This document shows, piece by piece, positions 49,514 to 59,903 of a stretch of DNA of 64,000 nt (its first letter is position 1; each line of letters opens with the position of its first letter). Source of the DNA: Daphnia carinata (Eukaryota > Arthropoda > Branchiopoda > Diplostraca > Daphniidae). The DNA lies in contig NC_081331.1 in NCBI RefSeq assembly GCF_022539665.2, positions 10,696,638 to 10,760,637 on the forward strand, written 5' to 3'. Position numbers and translations under genes: made by a program. Below the pieces are notes generated by a model. That model was not told where the DNA came from. It saw only the letters and a program-made list of their open reading frames with translations, and made no database searches.

Positions 49514-50048
49514 TTCGTTTCACTTTTGTTCTAACGAAAGGCCAAAACAATCACGAGATTTATCGTGTGTCAATCAGGTGCGGTTGTTCTGGCCGTACTG
49601 ACACGTACACACGTAATGAAACCTTGGCACACAGGTAGGTGTATATCAATAAAGTAAACCAAGGCGAAACTGAATGCGTTAATCAGCGTTACGATAACAT
49701 TTTGACACGGTTACATGATGATATCCATGCTATGTTGGTTTATTTTTTTTTCTTTTAGTCAATAGTCACTGTGACAGTTTGGATTTATGTTGAAAGCCAT
49801 ACTCATTGGCCTGAGACATATTTGAGCTGAACCTCCTTGAACCGATCGAACAGCAATCGTGATCCACTGTTTATTTAGTACACATCGTTTGAAATCAGAT
49901 GAACCGGACACGCATTTTAATGTTGGAAAATTTCTTTTTTCTTTATTATACTGAAATGTCGTTAATACAAAACCAATTAACAAATCTCTTAAATCACGTA
50001 GAGAAGACAGGTATATAACACATTATCGAAAATGAAAAATATACAATC
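49514..50048. other. Spacer between amino acid transporter and PDZ scaffold genes
   Basis: 535 bp without a gene. It should hold the transporter's promoter and the PDZ gene's 3' UTR, with AATAAA on the minus strand at 49947-49942. Confidence 0.55.
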
Positions 50049-52159
50049 CTAACGGTTATCAGGGCCTCTTTTAGCATTAACAGCCGGTAACGTACGGAAG
50101 CGCCGAGCCTCGTTAAAGCCACCCTCGTCGTCGTTTCCCGGGCTGCTTAATTGACGTTCGGCTTGTGGCTGATAAAACGGACGATAATGAGATTGTGAAG
50201 GTTGGTGGGGTTGCGACACCACTCTCGCTGCTGAACGAGACACCGTAGGTTGAGGCGGACGGGTGTAAAATGCAATGGAATCTAATGCATGCGATTGTTG
50301 CGGCTTCCCCTGATGTGGACCACGGCTAACAGGATGGCAAGGAACCTGAAACTGCGTAAAAATGTCTATGCATAATAGCATGGAATTAGATTTTGAGCTG
50401 TTCATAATAAAATTCAAACCTGGGGATGCTGACTATGTGTGAAATTGTTGAAATGACACTGATTCTGGAATTGGGCAGCCAAAAGAAGATCGTCAGCTGA
50501 CTTGTGTGGAGGGATTGGCGGCTGGGGATACAGGCCGTAATACTGGGGATCCACCGGCCTGTTCATACAAGACGTTGGGCTACAAATATAAAAAAAATAA
50601 GATTTTCGCTACCAGTACCAACTGGAAATTTCGAAATTTTCTTACTTATGGGGATGCTGATTTCTGACCGTTGAGTATTCGTACCCGAACCCGTAACCAC
50701 CATAAGCCTTGCAATTACCACCACCTCGATCTGACGGACGGATCAAGTAGTGTTCATCTGGTGAAGGAGCACTGGTCTCCTTGTAACAGGATAAATGAAC
50801 GCTACGCGGACGCTGTTGGTTTTGCTGCTTGGAACGGCGAGGTTCAGACGCTGACGTAGAGATCCTATATCCTTCTGGCCGGAAGCAACAGTCACAATCA
50901 GATGCACGGCCAATACACAAATACGACAGCCCTCTACTGCTGCCTTGGCTGCATTGTGCATCCGTGTGAAATGAAGATCCGCCAGCCGATGGACTCCTCC
51001 GAGCTGCTTCAGTCGGATTCTGAGGGCGGGGTAGTGATTTGCTGGAATAAGATCCGGGAGTAATAGATGGCGGTGAATTAGTGGGATGGCGACGGATCAC
51101 TACACGAGACGGATTCTGAATCGTGTGGTACGTTCCTGGCCCTCGGTTTTTATCCAAACCTATCGGGGAAAAGATGGTCAGTTCTTCCAAGTTATTGGCT
51201 GTCCAGCGCTTGGGTAGGACATTGCTGTCTTTGTATGAGTAGAATTAAAATAATTTTTCCATACGGGATACAACAGCTTTCTCTTTGGCGCAGACTTCCT
51301 GGTAGTCGCGAGCCTTGGCCTCCAACATCTGCGTCAGCCGGATGTACTTCATGTGCAATTCCACCTTACGGACACTTTATTGAGTGTCATTTTTCCCAAC
51401 CGAAATAACAAGAACAAAAAAAAAAAGAAACAAATTTCCATAATAAATCAAGACTGACTCATCTCATATTTTATGTATGATATGTTGTTGTTTTTCGTTA
51501 CAGACCAATTTTCGTACACGACGACCATCCGTATACGATCGGGACACGACTGGATAATCGAAACTAAGGTTGCATGGTCCGCACGCTCCACATCTTGGCC
51601 ATTAATCGATACAATGACGTCCCCTTTGTGTAAGAGAACGAAACAAAAAAAACAACAAACAGTTTTTCAGGTCACGATGAGTTGCAAGAATGAGTTGTTA
51701 GAGAAAATCATCGAGCTGAACAATTTAAATTCGTGACCAAATTAATAACGGGAAATGCCTCCGTGTTGGTAAGTATCAAAATTAGGATCACGACTGCGGT
51801 CGTACAATAACATTTAACTGAAATGTTTGGCAGAAAATGTCCAGTACCTGAACGAAGGCCAGCTTTATTAGCATGTCCATTAGGATCCACGAAGTCGACG
51901 TAGGTGACAATTTCTACATCAGACTCTTCACGATATTGGATGCCATAACTCTAAATATGCGACATCAAACGGGATGAGATTGTAGTTAGTTTCTCGGCTA
52001 AATATACAAGGCATCAAATGTCCTTGTTTGAATATTAGATACCTGTAAAGTGAAGCCAAAAGATCCATTGAGCCGTTCGACGATCACAGTTCTGCGGTCA
52101 CTATCTGAACCTATAGTTGCACCACTTTCTCGAAAGGAAGATCTTGTCAACGAAGACAT
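50049..52159 (-). CDS. Tamalin/CYTIP-like PDZ scaffold
   Basis: Tamalin (GRASP) and CYTIP link cytohesin-type ARF exchange factors and receptors through one PDZ domain and a coiled coil. Seven exons: 52159-52043, 51950-51848, 51623-51506, 51374-51265, 51198-50646, 50579-50420 and 50345-50049, about 485 residues. The PDZ domain spans about residues 26-115: RTVIVERLNGSFGFTLQSYG, SDVEIVTYVDFVDPNGHANK, AGLRSGDVIVSINGQDVERA. The family's coiled-coil segment follows directly (VRKVELHMKYIRLTQMLEA). The exon 4/5 intron was set to 65 bp; a competing acceptor would make it 36 bp, too short to trust. The rest is Pro/Gln/Ser/His-rich, with a Cys cluster (CIGRASDCDCCF). It ends GPDNR and so lacks the C-terminal PDZ ligand of vertebrate tamalin. 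Divergent from SON. Confidence 0.85.
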
Positions 52160-53386
52160 TTTATATCACTCACTTATTACCAACGAGGTAACAGCTAGAA
52201 TGATGGAAGCTCAATAATTGAAGATAAAACGAGAAAAAAAAGCAGCAAGCTTTACGAAAAACACAGCCAGAGCTCGTCTACATCTCTCTCGTATTGCAAG
52301 ATACGCCAGAATATAATGGCAGCCTCCAACCAATACTGCAACACGAATGGGAATCAATAACATTTTCAGTCTGCTGCCGGATTCTAAGAAGGATGGGAGT
52401 CTGGGAGCGCAAGCGCCGTAACTATTCAGACATAACACCCGACGGCGAGTTTAGTGCAATACTGCGAAGACCCGCTTCTTACGTATGTCATACGGAACCG
52501 ACATGAAGAGATTTTTTTTTCTTCCTCGCCATTTGACGCCGTCACGTGATGGACTCTTTTATCCAAAGGTACCGGATCGATTTGAAATAGCATAAGGATT
52601 AGTCGTCAAAACAAATATGACTCAATTCGCTTTCTAAATATCGGGTAAATTTTTTGCGGCAACATTGACAGTTAGGAGTTTTACTTATACTGTATGTTTA
52701 ATCAAATTTAATCAAACGATTTCCCACGTCAGCACCCCAAAATGATCCATCCAAATTCCAAACCTGTCAGTTCGATCTGCATACGTCAGCGTTCACACAG
52801 TGCTCGCGTATCAGCATTGATATTTCGGTTCTTTTGACGCTGTGAAATAAAACCAGCCTTTTGTGATCTAAACATCTCATGTAGATCGTAATAATCTAAT
52901 TCGTGACGTGGATAGTGTCCATAAAAGGCATTAGAAGACAATTCTTGTGAGTTGGATCATATCAAATTATCAAAACATCAATCATGAATCATGTGATTGG
53001 ATTACGTGATTTGGCGAACTGGCAATGCCCGTCCGTCAAGCTGGATCCTAGTAATGTCAACATGTCTCTTGAAATCGAAGACGTAAAATAGAATGTTTGT
53101 TTGATCTACAAGTGTAGCTAAGACGCTATTTTCGTAAGTCTGCAGGAATTATAGTTTTTTTTTCTTCCACGGTGGCGTTTTATATGAATTGTACTCACTC
53201 TTAGTTGTGTCTAAATACAGCTTTTGTGCTAATGCTATCATTGGATGAGATCAGCAAGGATTGCATTTAAATCACATAACATTTTACATACTATTTTTAA
53301 CCCTTTTACATCATTGTTCTTGTACACTTTAAATTTACTTTACTTTAAATGTTTTTTTATTTGTTGCCCAGAGAAAATTTCAGGAC
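52160..53386. promoter_or_regulatory. Divergent promoter spacer, PDZ scaffold / SON
   Basis: 1,227 bp between start codons pointing apart. A strong donor (GTAAGT at 53134) and acceptors ending at 53371 or 53383 suggest a spliced 5' UTR for SON. No coding exon is supported. Confidence 0.5.
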
Positions 53387-56360
53387 ATGACGGATAATGC
53401 TATAAAAAAATCGGCTGATCAAATTCTTGAAGAAATCTTTTCTACACTGGTGAGTGACCCAGTCAGAAAAACTGAAATTTCAAGTGATTCTCCCATTTTG
53501 CCTAGTAATGAATCTCCTCCGTCTAAAGCAGCTACAAGTAAGTGTCAAAAGTTTAATAAAATAAATGTCAGAGCTCTTCTTTCGGTTGTACAATTTTAGA
53601 GAATATGAAACATGTGTTGGCACTATTACTGTAATAGTCACCACACCTTTCAAAGTTAGTCTTCAATTTAAAGAAAAGAGATGTGCTAAGAAATATACAA
53701 AATTCTGATTTGGAATCCAGATAAGGAAAATTGTATAATTTCATTTAACAATGATTTTTTATATTTCAGTTACAACTGAGCTGAATCCAGAAATAAGTGA
53801 AAACTTGACAATCCCAGATAAGAAGAAAAAAAAGAAGAAAGAGAAGAAGAAAACAAAAAAGAAAAAGCGAAAAAAGGATGATGAAAATGATAAAGACAAC
53901 AGAAAGCATGGCAAAGAAAAGAAGAAAAAGAAAGATGTTCTAATTTCATCTAAAAAATCGACTAAGGAATCAAAGCACAATCCTGATTGCGAAGCCAAAA
54001 TTAGTGGATCAGTGATCAAAAAGGAAGCCAAGAAAGATGATATCAGTTTAGGGACGAGTCCAAAAGTTAAAGAGGAAACCAAGAAACACGACAAAATCGT
54101 TTCTAAAACTCAGCCCAATGAGTCGTCTCAAAAAGACTATAAACTGGAATTAAAACCGAACACCACAGAAGGAACGAAAAAGGAAGACAAAATTGAACCG
54201 AAAATAAAAAAAGAAGACAGGGTTGAATCGAAGGTAAAAAAAGATGACAAAACCGAGTCGAAGCTCCGTGCCAAAGATGAACCCAAAAAAATTAGTAGAA
54301 CGGATATTAAAGTAGATGGAAATGTCAAGCACCAGTCAGATACCAAGGCCCATGGCGATGGTCGGCGAAAGAGGAATGAATCAAGGAGAAGTCATCCATC
54401 GCCCAAGAGACGAAGAAGTAGAAGTAGAAGTAGATCTCGATCTCGATCTCCAATTACCCGACGGCCAACATTGCGTCGCTCCCGATCTCGGTCTCCTCAG
54501 CGCCGGGCGCGAGTTCGGCCAAGGTCACGATCTCCTGCTAGATCTCTTTCCCATCATCGTAAACGTTCCAGATCACCAGCCGTCCAGAAACGTCCACCAA
54601 CCCCACCAAAATCGCCACGGATCGATAAAGCCCAACTTCTTGAGTTTGCTCGGCAGAACTTGAAGCGAATGCAGGTATTGGATTTTAACGTTAGAAAAAC
54701 CGACTAGTAATTAATACTTGTCTGTTTCGATTCGTTAGGAAACGGGATCATTGCCAGCTGGCGTGGCTGTACCAAATCAGCCAACTGAAGTGACTCTGGC
54801 ATCTACACAATTTACGGGAAAAACTGTGGCCGAACTGACTGATTATTGCAAACACCTCATGGCTGACCGGTCGGGTGAAGACGATGAAAAATCGGGGAAG
54901 AAAGAGTCCGAGTCAACATTCACTCGCCATCCGTTCCAAATCAAACCGCGTTCGGATACCATCGTCATGAATATCCGCAATGCAGTAGCGTTGCCCGTCC
55001 GCAAGCCGGAAGAGCGTGTAGTGGCTCAGGCACAGTTGAAACAGCAATTCCCCGTTTCAAGTGGCCAGCAACACTTGGAACTGGAATGGGTCCCAGTCAC
55101 ACCGTCACCCGTTGCGAAAGAATTAAATAATAGCAGCGGTCCCAAACAGGCCCCGAAAGCGATCACAGCGTCTGTAGCGCCCACCCCAAGGATCCCACTC
55201 CCAGTTGCTGAACCTCCTTCAGCTGACATAGGGTCTATCGTTGCCCAACGTATTTCTTCCATACGCAAACTACAAGAAAATCAGTTCGATGTTCAAGCCC
55301 GTCTGGAACTTGAGGTCGTAAACTATACCGCTATATTGTGTATGTTAACCATCTAACTATTGACTTGGCTTAGTTCAGGAAGCGGAATCAATGACGCAAA
55401 ATTGGGCCACGTTTCATCATACAAATCCAATGACGGGGGAACCCATTCCGGAGTTGATCAACTGGTCTGGAGCACCCCAGGTAAATAATACTTAAGAGCC
55501 GTGTAGATGTAAACTCATTGGTTTCTTGGTGAATTGCCTATGCAGTCGCCTCAAAAACAAGAAGTCAAGTAGCACGAACTCGAAGCGTCCATTACTGGAG
55601 GATAAGAGGTTTCGTTCCAGCAGCGAAAAAAAAAAACAAATAATTGTTTTAAAAACGAACTTGCGCTCACGTAAAATCAAATGTATAGTAGTAAGAAATA
55701 CGATGTGATGATTGGTCATGTCGTCTTGTGAAATTAAATCGTAACTAAGAAATACAACCTGTTTCTTTTTTCCTTTTTTGTTTAACGTTATGTCTATCGT
55801 GAGTATAATCAGGCTTGGGTGAGGAAAGACCAGTTCAGCAGTGCTGCGCCAGTGGCCGGCGGAGTGGGCATGAAGTTGCTGCAGAAAATGGGTTGGCAGC
55901 CGGGCGAAGGGCTCGGCCGCAACAAAGAAGGCACATTAGAACCTTTGTCGCTGGACATCAAGATGGACAAAAAGGGTCTCTTGTGCAAAGAGGAAATGAT
56001 GGGACCCATTCGAGCCACGCCGGCTGTCAAACTTATCCAAGAGTTTCAAGGGAAACACCCCGTCTCAATCCTGCACGAGCTTTGCACGAAACAGCACTGG
56101 GAGCCACCGGTATTTGAGCAAATACTCGACATTGGGCCTGACCATCTCAAACATTTCCTCTTCAAAGTACGGAGTTAGAAAATGAAAATTCTCTCACGTC
56201 TTGTATAACTTGTATCGACGCAATCTTTTTTATGTAGGTCACAGTGAACGGTATCGAATACCAGGCCTGTTTGGCCAGCACTACCAAAAAAGAGGCCAAG
56301 GCCCAGTCAGCAGCAGCCTGCCTCCAGGCGCTTGGCGTCTTCGCACCACCTGGGCCTTGA
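53387..56360 (+). CDS. SON: SON homologue (RS-domain, G-patch and double-stranded RNA-binding splicing cofactor)
   Basis: SON is a nuclear-speckle protein that supports splicing of weak introns. Six exons: 53387-53537, 53770-54674, 54739-55314, 55379-55480, 55813-56166 and 56238-56360. They give 736 residues, far shorter than human SON because the vertebrate internal repeats are absent. In order: a short N-terminal helix, a Lys/Glu-rich tract (from about residue 70), an Arg-Ser domain with RSRS and SPRRR-like runs (about 260-330), IDKAQLLEFARQNLKRM, TVAELTDYCKHL, HPFQIKPR, FPVSSGQQHLELEWVPV, then AWVRKDQFSSAAPVAGGVG starting the G-patch (MGWQPGEGLGRNKEGTLEPL). A double-stranded RNA-binding fold closes the protein: GKHPVSILHELCTKQHW, GPDHLKHFLFKVTVNG, AKAQSAAACLQALG. 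AATAAA is at 56415-56420. Intron 4 (332 bp) contains a possible alternative last exon. Confidence 0.95.
55546..55572 (+). other. Possible alternative terminal exon in SON intron 4
   Basis: A good acceptor (CCTATGCAG) ends at 55545, in phase with exon 4. Reading on gives SPQKQEVK and a stop at 55570-55572. Use of this exon would make a SON form lacking the G-patch and RNA-binding domain. No AATAAA is obvious nearby, which weakens the case. Confidence 0.3.
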
Positions 56361-56414
56361 TGGTCTGTCTTATAACGACGAATTACTTATTTCTTTCATT
56401 CGATATGGTGCAAT

Positions 56415-56420
56415 AATAAA
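56415..56420 (+). terminator. Polyadenylation signal for SON
   Basis: AATAAA lies 55 bases after the SON stop codon. Confidence 0.65.
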
Positions 56421-56849
56421 CCTATGGTCCAGGTGACCAAGTACAACATTATTGGATTAATCTATAGACTTTTTTTTTTAAACGGCCCTGTCTACCGTAT
56501 TGCTATAGTCAATGCTGTAGCGAGTATAATTTTTAAGTCCTATACTTTTTTCGTCAAGATGGGCTTTAAAACAAATCCGAAAAAATAAGCTGTACGTCTT
56601 TCTTCCCACTTGGCCGTCCGCTGCAACGCCTTCACCTGATAATTATGAAATTTCCTACCGCATAAGTTAGATGTTAAACATGCATCCATAAGATGTTTTG
56701 TGGGTAAGTCTGAATACTCGCATGGTCTGGGTGTAAATCCAATTATTAATAAATAAGAAAAAGAAGAATGCTTGCTCAGATGTATCAGCAGTAGCGCACT
56801 TCCAGTGCTGGTTGGTTCATTTAAGGAAAAAGCCGTTTGAAAATAACAG
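56421..56849. other. Spacer downstream of SON
   Basis: About 430 bp of AT-rich sequence between the SON 3' end and the second repeat island. Nothing recognisable. Confidence 0.5.
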
Positions 56850-59565
56850 AAAACAAAGTGCTGTTAGCGACACTGTATTTATTGTTTTTGACGTTTAATC
56901 CAAAAACTATAAGGCAAATTGAAAAACGAAATTGATTTCCGTGATTTTCATTCAATTCTGAATCAAAATCATGTATTTTAAATCAAATCTAAATTTTGGC
57001 CAAAAATGAAAAAGTGAGGCTATAGCCTTGCCAAAATCCGCAAAATGAAAGCACTTAGATTCCCTAAAGCGCTTAGATTCCCTTAAAAATCACAATGAAG
57101 AAGCAAATTTAAACGTTAATTTCGATAAAGTGGTTTGTTTTTCCGTCAAATCAATGGTTTTGAAATACAGCGAATAATAACCACAATGCTAGTGCGCCAG
57201 TACGCTACAGCGCTAGCGCGATGAAGCACGAATAATCAGTGCATCTCAAAAGCGTTTGATCTAATCGAAAAAGAACGGCACATTTATGATTTTCGTTTAA
57301 TTTAGAATCAAATTCATGTATGTTTATAAAAATCACGACGAGGAAAAAAAACATTCGAAAAATTAAACATGGCTGATTTCGATAAAATAAGACGCTAATT
57401 GTAAAAATATTTGTTTTCCCGTCCATTTAGCCGTTTTTGTAATCAATGGAATTTTTTAAATACGTTTTTTCCGTTTATTCGACACAATTTGTGTGTTCAA
57501 TTTTGCGCGCTAGTACGCTATAGGACTAGCAAAAAATGCTACATAGATAAAAATCACACAAAACATTCGAAATTAAACGCTGATTTCGATAAAGTGGTTT
57601 GTTTTTGCGTCATATCAATCGTCCGAATATTCACAAAAACGATTGACTTAGTAGAAATAGTCGGTATTCAAAAAACGATTGACTTAGGAAAAAAAATAAC
57701 AATTTCACAGTAATCAGCATTAAATTTTGACTATATCCTGTGATTTTCAACCAATTCTAATGAATGTCAGTTTTTACAGTTACAAATTTTAAGCCCGACA
57801 AAATTAGCCCGGCCTTGTGTTTTTGACGATTAATTTAAAAACTATAAGGGTAATTGAAAAAAAAATTTGATTTCCATGATCAGCATTTAATTCTGAATCG
57901 AAATCATGTATTTTTAGCCGAACTTGAAATTTGGCCAAAAATGAAAAAGTGAGAAGGCTATAGCCTTCCCACTTTTGTCAAAATCGGCCAAAAACGACAT
58001 CTCTTGGAATTCCACGAAGCTTACCCAATATAATGAACATTGAACGCTGATTTTGATTCAGCTATTGGTTTTCTCTTTAAACCAGCCGTTTTTAAAGTAA
58101 ACGAAAACAAAGTACTGTTAACAACACTTTTTGCGCCATAGCGTACTGGAGCGCTAGCGCCGTCAAATATTCGCTGTATTTCGAAAACGATTGTTTTAAT
58201 GAAAAAAAGAACAAGTTTCCCGGAATCAGCATTCCATTTTGAGTATATTCTTTGAGATTGAACCAATTACAGTGAGTGTGAAAGAGGAGTGATAGAAATT
58301 TTAAGCCCGAAAAAATAAGCCCAAGAAAATAAGCCCGATTTTTCTTTTTTTATATATATATCAATAAATTTCGATAACTATATATGATTTACGTTCAAAA
58401 TTTAACAAGGATCACGAAAATGAGCTTAGTTTTTACGTAGAATATATACGTTTTAAGTAATCTTAAACGTAAAAGTAGATGCACTTTATGTTTTGCGCCG
58501 TAGCGTACTGGCGCGCTACCTTCATCAAATATTCGCTGTATTTCGGGCGTGGGGGTGTCTTCCGTAGTTTTCGACTTATAGCCAGAGTAAACAGAATACG
58601 TACACCTTTTCACGTGTGTGTATTTGAGAAAGGTATCACGTAAATATACATATCAACTTTTATGATATCTCGTGGTAGATAGGATATAAGAGAGCATACA
58701 TGCACGTTTCACGTTTGTCTGTTTGTTCTTTCTGTTCTTTTTGTTGATTTTGGAAACGAGTTGAAAAATGTGCAAAACATGAAACTTGTTTTGGTTTTGA
58801 AATTGTAAACTAACGGTGTGTAAACTAGCGCGCTGCTGGCGCGCAAGCATTTATCACCCGTATTTTCCGTTTATTAAAAAAGCTATAAGCCCAAAGTAAA
58901 AATAAACTTCATTTTTATGATTCTCGTTCAATTTTGAATCGGAATCATGTATTTTAAATCAAATCTAAATTTTGGCCAAAAATGAAAAAGTGAGAAGGCT
59001 ATAGCCTTCCCACTTTTGCCAAAATCCGCAAAATATGAAAGCGCTTAGATTCCCTTAAAAATCACAATGAAGAAGCAAATTTAAACGTTAATTTCGATAA
59101 AGTGGTTTGTTTTTCCGTCAAATCAATCGTTTTTTAAATACACGGAATATTAACCACAACACTAGCACGCCAGTACGCTACAGCGCTAGCGCGATGCAGC
59201 ACGAATATTCAGTGTATTTCAAAAGCGGTTGATCTAATCGAAAAAGAACGACACATTTATAATTTTTTTTCACAAATTTAATGTCAAAATTACAACCCTG
59301 AATTTCTGCCATGCTCAAAATTAAGCCCGACAAAATAAGCCCGACTTTTTCACCCATATAATTTTTTTCCTCGAAACATCGTGGTTTAGTTATAAAAATA
59401 CATGAATTTGATTCTAAATTAAACGAAAATCATAAATGTGTCGTTCTTTTTCGGTTAGATCAACCGCTTTTGAAATACATTGAATATTCGTGCTGCATCG
59501 CGCTAGAGCTGTAGCGTACTGGCGCGCTAGCATTGTGGTTATTATTCGCTGTATTTCAAAATTCT
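56850..59565. mobile_element. Non-autonomous repeat island 2 (several nested copies)
   Basis: At least three partial copies of the family seen at 44.5-45.2 kb lie here: about 56850-57225, 57817-58215 and 58850-59200, plus inverted pieces. Each shares the block around TTTTGGCCAAAAATGAAAAA, the AAGGCTATAGCCTT hairpin (57017-57028 degenerate, 57953-57968, 58994-59009) and CAGTACGCTACAGCGCTAGC edges. The 58850-59196 copy is nearly the same as 44808-45158. No protein-coding capacity is seen. The nested order suggests repeated insertion into older copies. Confidence 0.75.
59132..59560. repeat. Foldback inverted repeat inside island 2
   Basis: The left arm (59132-59261) and right arm (59430-59560) are inverted copies of about 130 bp with only scattered mismatches, separated by about 170 bp. 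Each arm contains the CAGTACGCTACAG edge motif and a shared stretch reading TTTCAAAAGCGGTTGATCTA. The layout is that of a foldback element or two inverted insertions. Confidence 0.85.
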
Positions 59566-59903
59566 GGGATTAAGCAATTAGTTATATTATTTATATTTAT
59601 ATTATATTTTTATTTATTATTTAGTTATATTTATCAACCCACGCATCGTTTGATCGAAATAATTTTGTAGGACTAATCTTTAGATGGGCTTCTTTGAACG
59701 TACAAAATTTTTTTGTAATGATAAAAAACAAACTTTCTGTGATTTGTGGTAGTTTGAAACAAGTACGATGAAAAAACGTGTGAAAAGTGGTCGAAATAAC
59801 TAAAAACCATGGTAGGTAAAACAACTTGTGGTAAAACAAAACAGAGACGGATCAGGTCTGGGGAAAAAGAAAAAAAAACAAAAAAACAGATAAAATAGTT
59901 TCA
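59566..59903. other. 3' flank of the CBM14 protein gene
   Basis: AT-rich, with AATAAA-like hexamers on the minus strand near 59628-59618 that could end the chitin-binding protein transcript. No gene seen. Confidence 0.45.

Noticed and set aside
51229-51264. 36-bp intron in the tamalin-like gene
   Set aside because: It is below the usual minimum intron length in this cluster; a phase-compatible acceptor gives a 65-bp intron and a better match to the family.
53759-54094. Antisense open frame rich in Phe and Ser
   Set aside because: It is the shadow of the Lys/Glu-rich coding tract of SON.
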